A DNA stretch of 64,000 nucleotides, taken from positions 124,001 through 188,000 of the forward strand of contig JAKSPJ010000003.1 in NCBI GenBank assembly GCA_024404915.1. Reading direction: 5' to 3'. Position 1 is the first letter of the stretch; each line of letters opens with the position of its first letter. The notes beneath the pieces were generated by a model. That model ran no database searches. It was given only the letters and a program-made list of their open reading frames with translations, and was not told where the DNA came from. A program made the translations under genes and the position numbers. Source of the stretch: Oscillospiraceae bacterium. GTDB taxonomy: Bacteria > Bacillota > Clostridia > Oscillospirales > Ruminococcaceae. Of this stretch, positions 60,311 through 64,000 are shown in pieces.

Positions 60311-62239
60311 TTGAATAGAAATACAGGGCGTCCCGGACGAAACGGCGGTTCTTATCGTGGTTCACGACCCCACCGCGGAGGCATTCCTCTGAATATGGGG
60401 GGCAGAAAAACTGCACCTACAGAACCGGAAACAGAAGGACATGAGCGCAAGGGACGCAAAAAACATGAAAACAATGGAAACAATGTACCTGCTGTTACAA
60501 AACGATTCAATGCAGAAAGCGGTACACAGCCGGTGGAGCTGAAACCAGTCAGCGTACATCGGGAGCGTCAGCCCCGTGAGAAAACACCGGTTCGCATTAT
60601 TCCATTGGGCGGTCTCGGGGAAATCGGAAAGAACATGACCGTAATTGAGTGCGCCAATGATATGTTTATCATTGACTGCGGTCTTGCTTTCCCGGATGCG
60701 GATATGCTGGGTGTTGACCTTGTGATTCCGGATTTTTCCTACGTGGAAAGCAAGGTCGAGAACCTTCGGGGTATTGTGCTGACTCATGGACATGAGGACC
60801 ATATCGGCGGTCTGGCTTATTTGCTGAAAAAAGTGAACACGCCTGTATATGGTACGCCCCTGACGCTGGCCCTTGTGGAAGCAAAGCTGAAGGAGCATCA
60901 TCTGGACGGCAGTGTCAGCCTGAATGTGGTTCATCCGAGAAAAACAGTCCGCATGGGCTGCATGGGTGTGGAACTGATTCAGGTTAATCATTCCATTCCG
61001 GATGCTGTGGGACTGGCAATCCATACACCTGCCGGTGTGCTGATTCATACCGGTGACTTTAAAGTGGATTTCTCGCCGATTAACGGCGGTATCATTGACC
61101 TGGGCAGATTCAGTGCTCTGGGCAGCAAGGGCGTTCTGGCATTGATGGCGGATTCCACCAATGCGGAGCGGCCGGGTTATACACCTACGGAGCGCAAGGT
61201 CGGCGCATCTTTTGAAAAGCTTTTTGCGGAGGCAGAGGGCAAGCGTATTATCATTGCGACATTTGCCTCCAATATTCATCGTATTCAGCAGATTATCAAC
61301 CATGCGGAGTACAATGGCAGAAAAGTGGCGGTGTTCGGCAGAAGCATGGTGAATGTCATTGCCATTGCAAGAGAACTGGGCTATCTGGAAGTTCGGGATG
61401 GCACAATTATTGACATTGAGCTGATGAATCGTTATCCCGCAGAGCAGATTGTGCTGATTACTACCGGCAGCCAGGGAGAGCCTATGTCCGCACTGACACG
61501 AATGGCCATGGGCGATCACAAGAAGGTCAGCATTACGCCGCAGGACTTTATCATTATTTCAGCAACTCCCATTCCGGGCAATGAGAAATATGTTACCCGT
61601 GTGGTGAACGAGCTGATGAAATCCGGTGCGCATGTGGTGTATGAAAGAATGTATGAAGTGCACGTTTCCGGTCATGCCTGCCAGGAAGAACTGAAGCTGA
61701 TGCTGACGCTGACACGTCCGCAGTATTTTATTCCTGTGCACGGTGAGTATAAGCATCTGAAAAAACATGCTGAGCTTGCCATGGAACTTGGCATGGACAG
61801 AGACCATATTATCGTGGGCCAGATTGGCGATGTGATTGAGTCCAATGGCATTAACATGCGTATCACGGGCCAGGTAACAGCCGGCAGAGTACTGGTGGAC
61901 GGCCTGGGCGTAGGTGATGTTGGATCTGTTGTGCTTCGTGACAGAAGACATCTTGCACAGGACGGCCTGATTATTGTTGTGCTGGGCGTGGATCGGGCAA
62001 ACGATGAAATCGTCTCCGGACCGGAACTGATTTCCCGTGGCTTTGTTTATGTGCGTGAGGCAGAACCGATGATGGATGAGGCACGGAGTCTGCTGCAGGA
62101 TGCGCTGGATATGTGTTCTGCTGCAGATTTGCGGGACTGGAATGCCCTGAAGGGCAAAATGCGTGATGTGCTGTCGGATTATATTTTCCGCAAGACAAAG
62201 CGTTCTCCCATGATTCTTCCGGTTATTATGGATATATGA
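60311..62239 (+). CDS. rnj: ribonuclease J
   Basis: A 642-residue metallo-beta-lactamase RNase that degrades and matures RNA. The core begins near residue 95 (PVRIIPLGGLGEIGKNMTV); zinc motif LTHGHEDHIGG near 155-165, followed by HTGDFKVD near 238. Before it is an 90-residue basic extension rich in Arg, Gly, Asn and Pro (GRNGGSYRGSRPHRGG), longer than in B. subtilis RNase J1. It starts at TTG 60311, seven bases after AGAGGT. GdpP follows it. Confidence 0.92.
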   Translation: MNRNTGRPGRNGGSYRGSRPHRGGIPLNMGGRKTAPTEPETEGHERKGRKKHENNGNNVPAVTKRFNAESGTQPVELKPVSVHRERQPREKTPVRIIPLGGLGEIGKNMTVIECANDMFIIDCGLAFPDADMLGVDLVIPDFSYVESKVENLRGIVLTHGHEDHIGGLAYLLKKVNTPVYGTPLTLALVEAKLKEHHLDGSVSLNVVHPRKTVRMGCMGVELIQVNHSIPDAVGLAIHTPAGVLIHTGDFKVDFSPINGGIIDLGRFSALGSKGVLALMADSTNAERPGYTPTERKVGASFEKLFAEAEGKRIIIATFASNIHRIQQIINHAEYNGRKVAVFGRSMVNVIAIARELGYLEVRDGTIIDIELMNRYPAEQIVLITTGSQGEPMSALTRMAMGDHKKVSITPQDFIIISATPIPGNEKYVTRVVNELMKSGAHVVYERMYEVHVSGHACQEELKLMLTLTRPQYFIPVHGEYKHLKKHAELAMELGMDRDHIIVGQIGDVIESNGINMRITGQVTAGRVLVDGLGVGDVGSVVLRDRRHLAQDGLIIVVLGVDRANDEIVSGPELISRGFVYVREAEPMMDEARSLLQDALDMCSAADLRDWNALKGKMRDVLSDYIFRKTKRSPMILPVIMDI

Positions 62240-62271
62240 ATGGTATAAGACGGCAGAAGGCAGGTGATGGC

Positions 62272-64000
62272 ATGGAAGGAAAAAGGCCGTGGAGACTGAT
62301 AGGCGCAACTGGTCTGATGCTGCTGGCAGGACTGCTTGCCTTGCCTATGACAAGCATTGCGGAACATCGGCTGCTGTTCTGGATAGATCTGATTATCTGG
62401 TTTGCCGCAATCAGCTGGATGGTATTTGAAATCTTTTCCATCGGGAAAAATACCATGCGGTATGTGGCAAGAATGAACCGCACACTGGATCGTACAATGC
62501 AGACAACGCTGACGCATATGCCGGTGCCGCTGGTGATTGCAGACAGCCATGGCGAAATTCTCTGGTACAACGATCCCTTTGTGGAAATGGTAAATGGCGG
62601 CGATATGTTCGGGATGCAGATGGAAGCGGTAACAGGCATCTACAGTGCGGAAATACTCAGCGGCGAATCTATGGAGATGGTGCTGCAGGGACGTAATTAC
62701 AAGGTTTTCCGCACAGACTATGATCGGCGGGACGGCCGTATGGCACTGTATACCTTTGAGGATATTGATTCCTATGTTCTGCTTCGGCAGAATTATATGC
62801 AGAGCCGTTCCTGTGTTCTGCTGATTCATGTGGATAATTTTGAGGATCTGTTTGCAGGAACACGACAGAGTGAAAGGGCGGCTGTTCTGGCATCTCTGGA
62901 GAAGCTGTTTGAAAAAATGCTGAATAATACCCACAGCATTTTCCACCACCTGGATGAAGACCGTTTCCTGGTTGTGACAGAAGCACAGTACTGTATGGAT
63001 ATGGAACGGCTGCATTTCCCGATTCTGGATGCTGCACGAAAAATCAAGGTCAGAGGCCGTATTTGCCTGACGCTTTCCATCGGTGTGGGAAGAAGCGGCA
63101 AGAATCTGGAGGAAAACGAGCACTTTGCCCAGCTTTCTCTGGATATGGCATTGGGACGAGGCGGTGACCAGGCCGCAGTAAAAACAGACAACGGCTTTAC
63201 ATTTTACGGCGGTGTTTCCCAGGGTATTGAACATCGGAATAAGGCAAAGAACCGTGCCATTGCAAAGGACCTGATCCGGCTGATGTCTCAGTGCAGCCAT
63301 GTGTATATTATGGGACACCGTGCCAGTGACCTGGATGCGGTGGGCGCAGCAGTGGGCATTGCTTTTATTGCAGAGCAGAAAGGCATTCCCCATAATATCG
63401 TTGTGCGGACAGAGACAACGCTTGCTTATCTGCTGACAGACCGCATTGCAGAGGAAATGCCGGGGTGCATGATGACACCGGAAATGGCAAGAGCCAATAT
63501 TACAGATTCCGACCTGCTGATTATTGTGGACACCTTCAGCAAGGATATTGTAGAAGATGCGGAGCTTTACCGGATGGCAAAGCATGTGGTGGTAATTGAT
63601 CATCACCGAAAAATGGTGAATTATCTGGATAATACAACATTAAAGCTGCATGATCCGCATGCATCTTCAGCAGCGGAACTTGTTGCAGGTATGATTCAGT
63701 ATTTTGACTGGCGCAGCGAAATGTCACAGTTCTGCGCAGAGGCACTGATGGCCGGTATTATGCTGGACACAAAGAATTTTGTGATGCAGACCGGTGTGCA
63801 TACGTTTGAGGTGGCGGCATATCTGCGTGAACAGGGGGCCGATCCCATCAGCGTCAAAACGCTGTTTGCGGAATCCCTGGAGGCATATCAGCACCGCTCC
63901 AAACTGGTTTCAGAGGCGAAGGTCTACGGTAAGTATGTCATTGCGGTGGCAGAAGAGGAAGTGCCGGATATGCGTGTCATTGCGGCACAGGTGGCAGATG
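62272..64000 (+). CDS. gdpP: cyclic-di-AMP phosphodiesterase GdpP, 3' end cut off
   Basis: The first 576 codons of a membrane-bound DHH phosphodiesterase that degrades c-di-AMP; the family is about 650-680 residues. Two membrane helices (about 8-29 and 34-53), a PAS-like domain (about 70-140), a degenerate GGDEF domain (about 160-310), and a DHH domain with MGHRASDLDAVGAAV near 344 and VVVIDHHRK near 442 are seen in order. I choose ATG 62272, after AAGGCAGGTG; an in-frame ATG at 62236 overlaps the rnj stop (ATGA) but lacks a site. The frame is open at the window end. Confidence 0.9.
   Translation, partial: MEGKRPWRLIGATGLMLLAGLLALPMTSIAEHRLLFWIDLIIWFAAISWMVFEIFSIGKNTMRYVARMNRTLDRTMQTTLTHMPVPLVIADSHGEILWYNDPFVEMVNGGDMFGMQMEAVTGIYSAEILSGESMEMVLQGRNYKVFRTDYDRRDGRMALYTFEDIDSYVLLRQNYMQSRSCVLLIHVDNFEDLFAGTRQSERAAVLASLEKLFEKMLNNTHSIFHHLDEDRFLVVTEAQYCMDMERLHFPILDAARKIKVRGRICLTLSIGVGRSGKNLEENEHFAQLSLDMALGRGGDQAAVKTDNGFTFYGGVSQGIEHRNKAKNRAIAKDLIRLMSQCSHVYIMGHRASDLDAVGAAVGIAFIAEQKGIPHNIVVRTETTLAYLLTDRIAEEMPGCMMTPEMARANITDSDLLIIVDTFSKDIVEDAELYRMAKHVVVIDHHRKMVNYLDNTTLKLHDPHASSAAELVAGMIQYFDWRSEMSQFCAEALMAGIMLDTKNFVMQTGVHTFEVAAYLREQGADPISVKTLFAESLEAYQHRSKLVSEAKVYGKYVIAVAEEEVPDMRVIAAQVAD

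Noticed and set aside
62179..63606. 475-codon frame on the minus strand
   Set aside because: Antisense to gdpP; the plus strand has ordered domains of a real gene.
1..64000. CRISPR arrays, prophage structural genes, insertion sequences and rRNA operons
   Set aside because: I looked for regular repeats with unique spacers, transposase motifs and rRNA sequence and saw none; the only mobile DNA is the element at the left end.

Overview
The window looks like chromosomal DNA of an anaerobic, fibre-degrading Clostridia member close to Ruminococcus. The main evidence is a secreted GH5 mannanase ending in a type I dockerin, a ferredoxin-linked 2-oxoacid oxidoreductase, GatCAB, RNase M5, RNase J followed by GdpP, and many promoters with TTGACA-17-TATAAT spacing. 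The genus is an inference from gene content, not a database match.

Layout. (1) 1-6857: the right end of an integrated mobilizable element. It carries a metallophosphoesterase, a DarT/DarG toxin-antitoxin pair, a TnpV-like protein, a MOBV relaxase with a nested inverted repeat upstream (candidate oriT), a small unknown protein and a replication initiator with iteron-like repeats inside its gene. It ends in the 3' part of a tRNA-Arg(CCT) gene, the likely attachment site; the intact tRNA and integrase should lie left of the window. (2) 7106-10969: an ECF sigma factor with its membrane partner, then a sortase operon on the other strand whose likely substrate has an unusual VEKTG sorting motif. 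(3) 11064-29834: a surface polysaccharide locus. A leftward operon encodes a CpsB-like phosphatase, a fused CpsC/CpsD tyrosine kinase and a sugar nucleotidyltransferase. A rightward operon of fifteen genes builds the polymer, and contains an unusual acyl cassette (SDR, ACP, AMP ligase, thioesterase, LuxE, LuxC) plus a phosphonopyruvate decarboxylase without a PEP mutase. (4) 29881-35705: a YunG-like protein, the Vor/Kor oxidoreductase operon and an NAD salvage operon (NrtR, nicotinamidase-like, NMN adenylyltransferase-like, PnuC) with a near-perfect operator palindrome. (5) 35961-49522: GatCAB, an AraC regulator, AlaRS, and a run of HIT, ComEC, HolA, RNase M5, a degenerate MBOAT protein and an amidohydrolase. 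(6) 49629-64000: CarD, a secreted unknown, a domain-swapped amino-acid binding lipoprotein, DNA polymerase I, RimI, a PP2C phosphatase, TcdA, the mannanase, RNase J and the start of GdpP.

The strongest leads for something not well described are the LuxC/LuxE/ACP/AMP-ligase cassette and orphan decarboxylase in the polysaccharide locus, the circularly permuted binding protein, the DarTG-bearing mobilizable element with its candidate oriT and in-gene iterons, the VEKTG sortase substrate, and the MBOAT-like protein that seems to lack both catalytic histidines. All family assignments come from reading motifs by eye; no searches were run.
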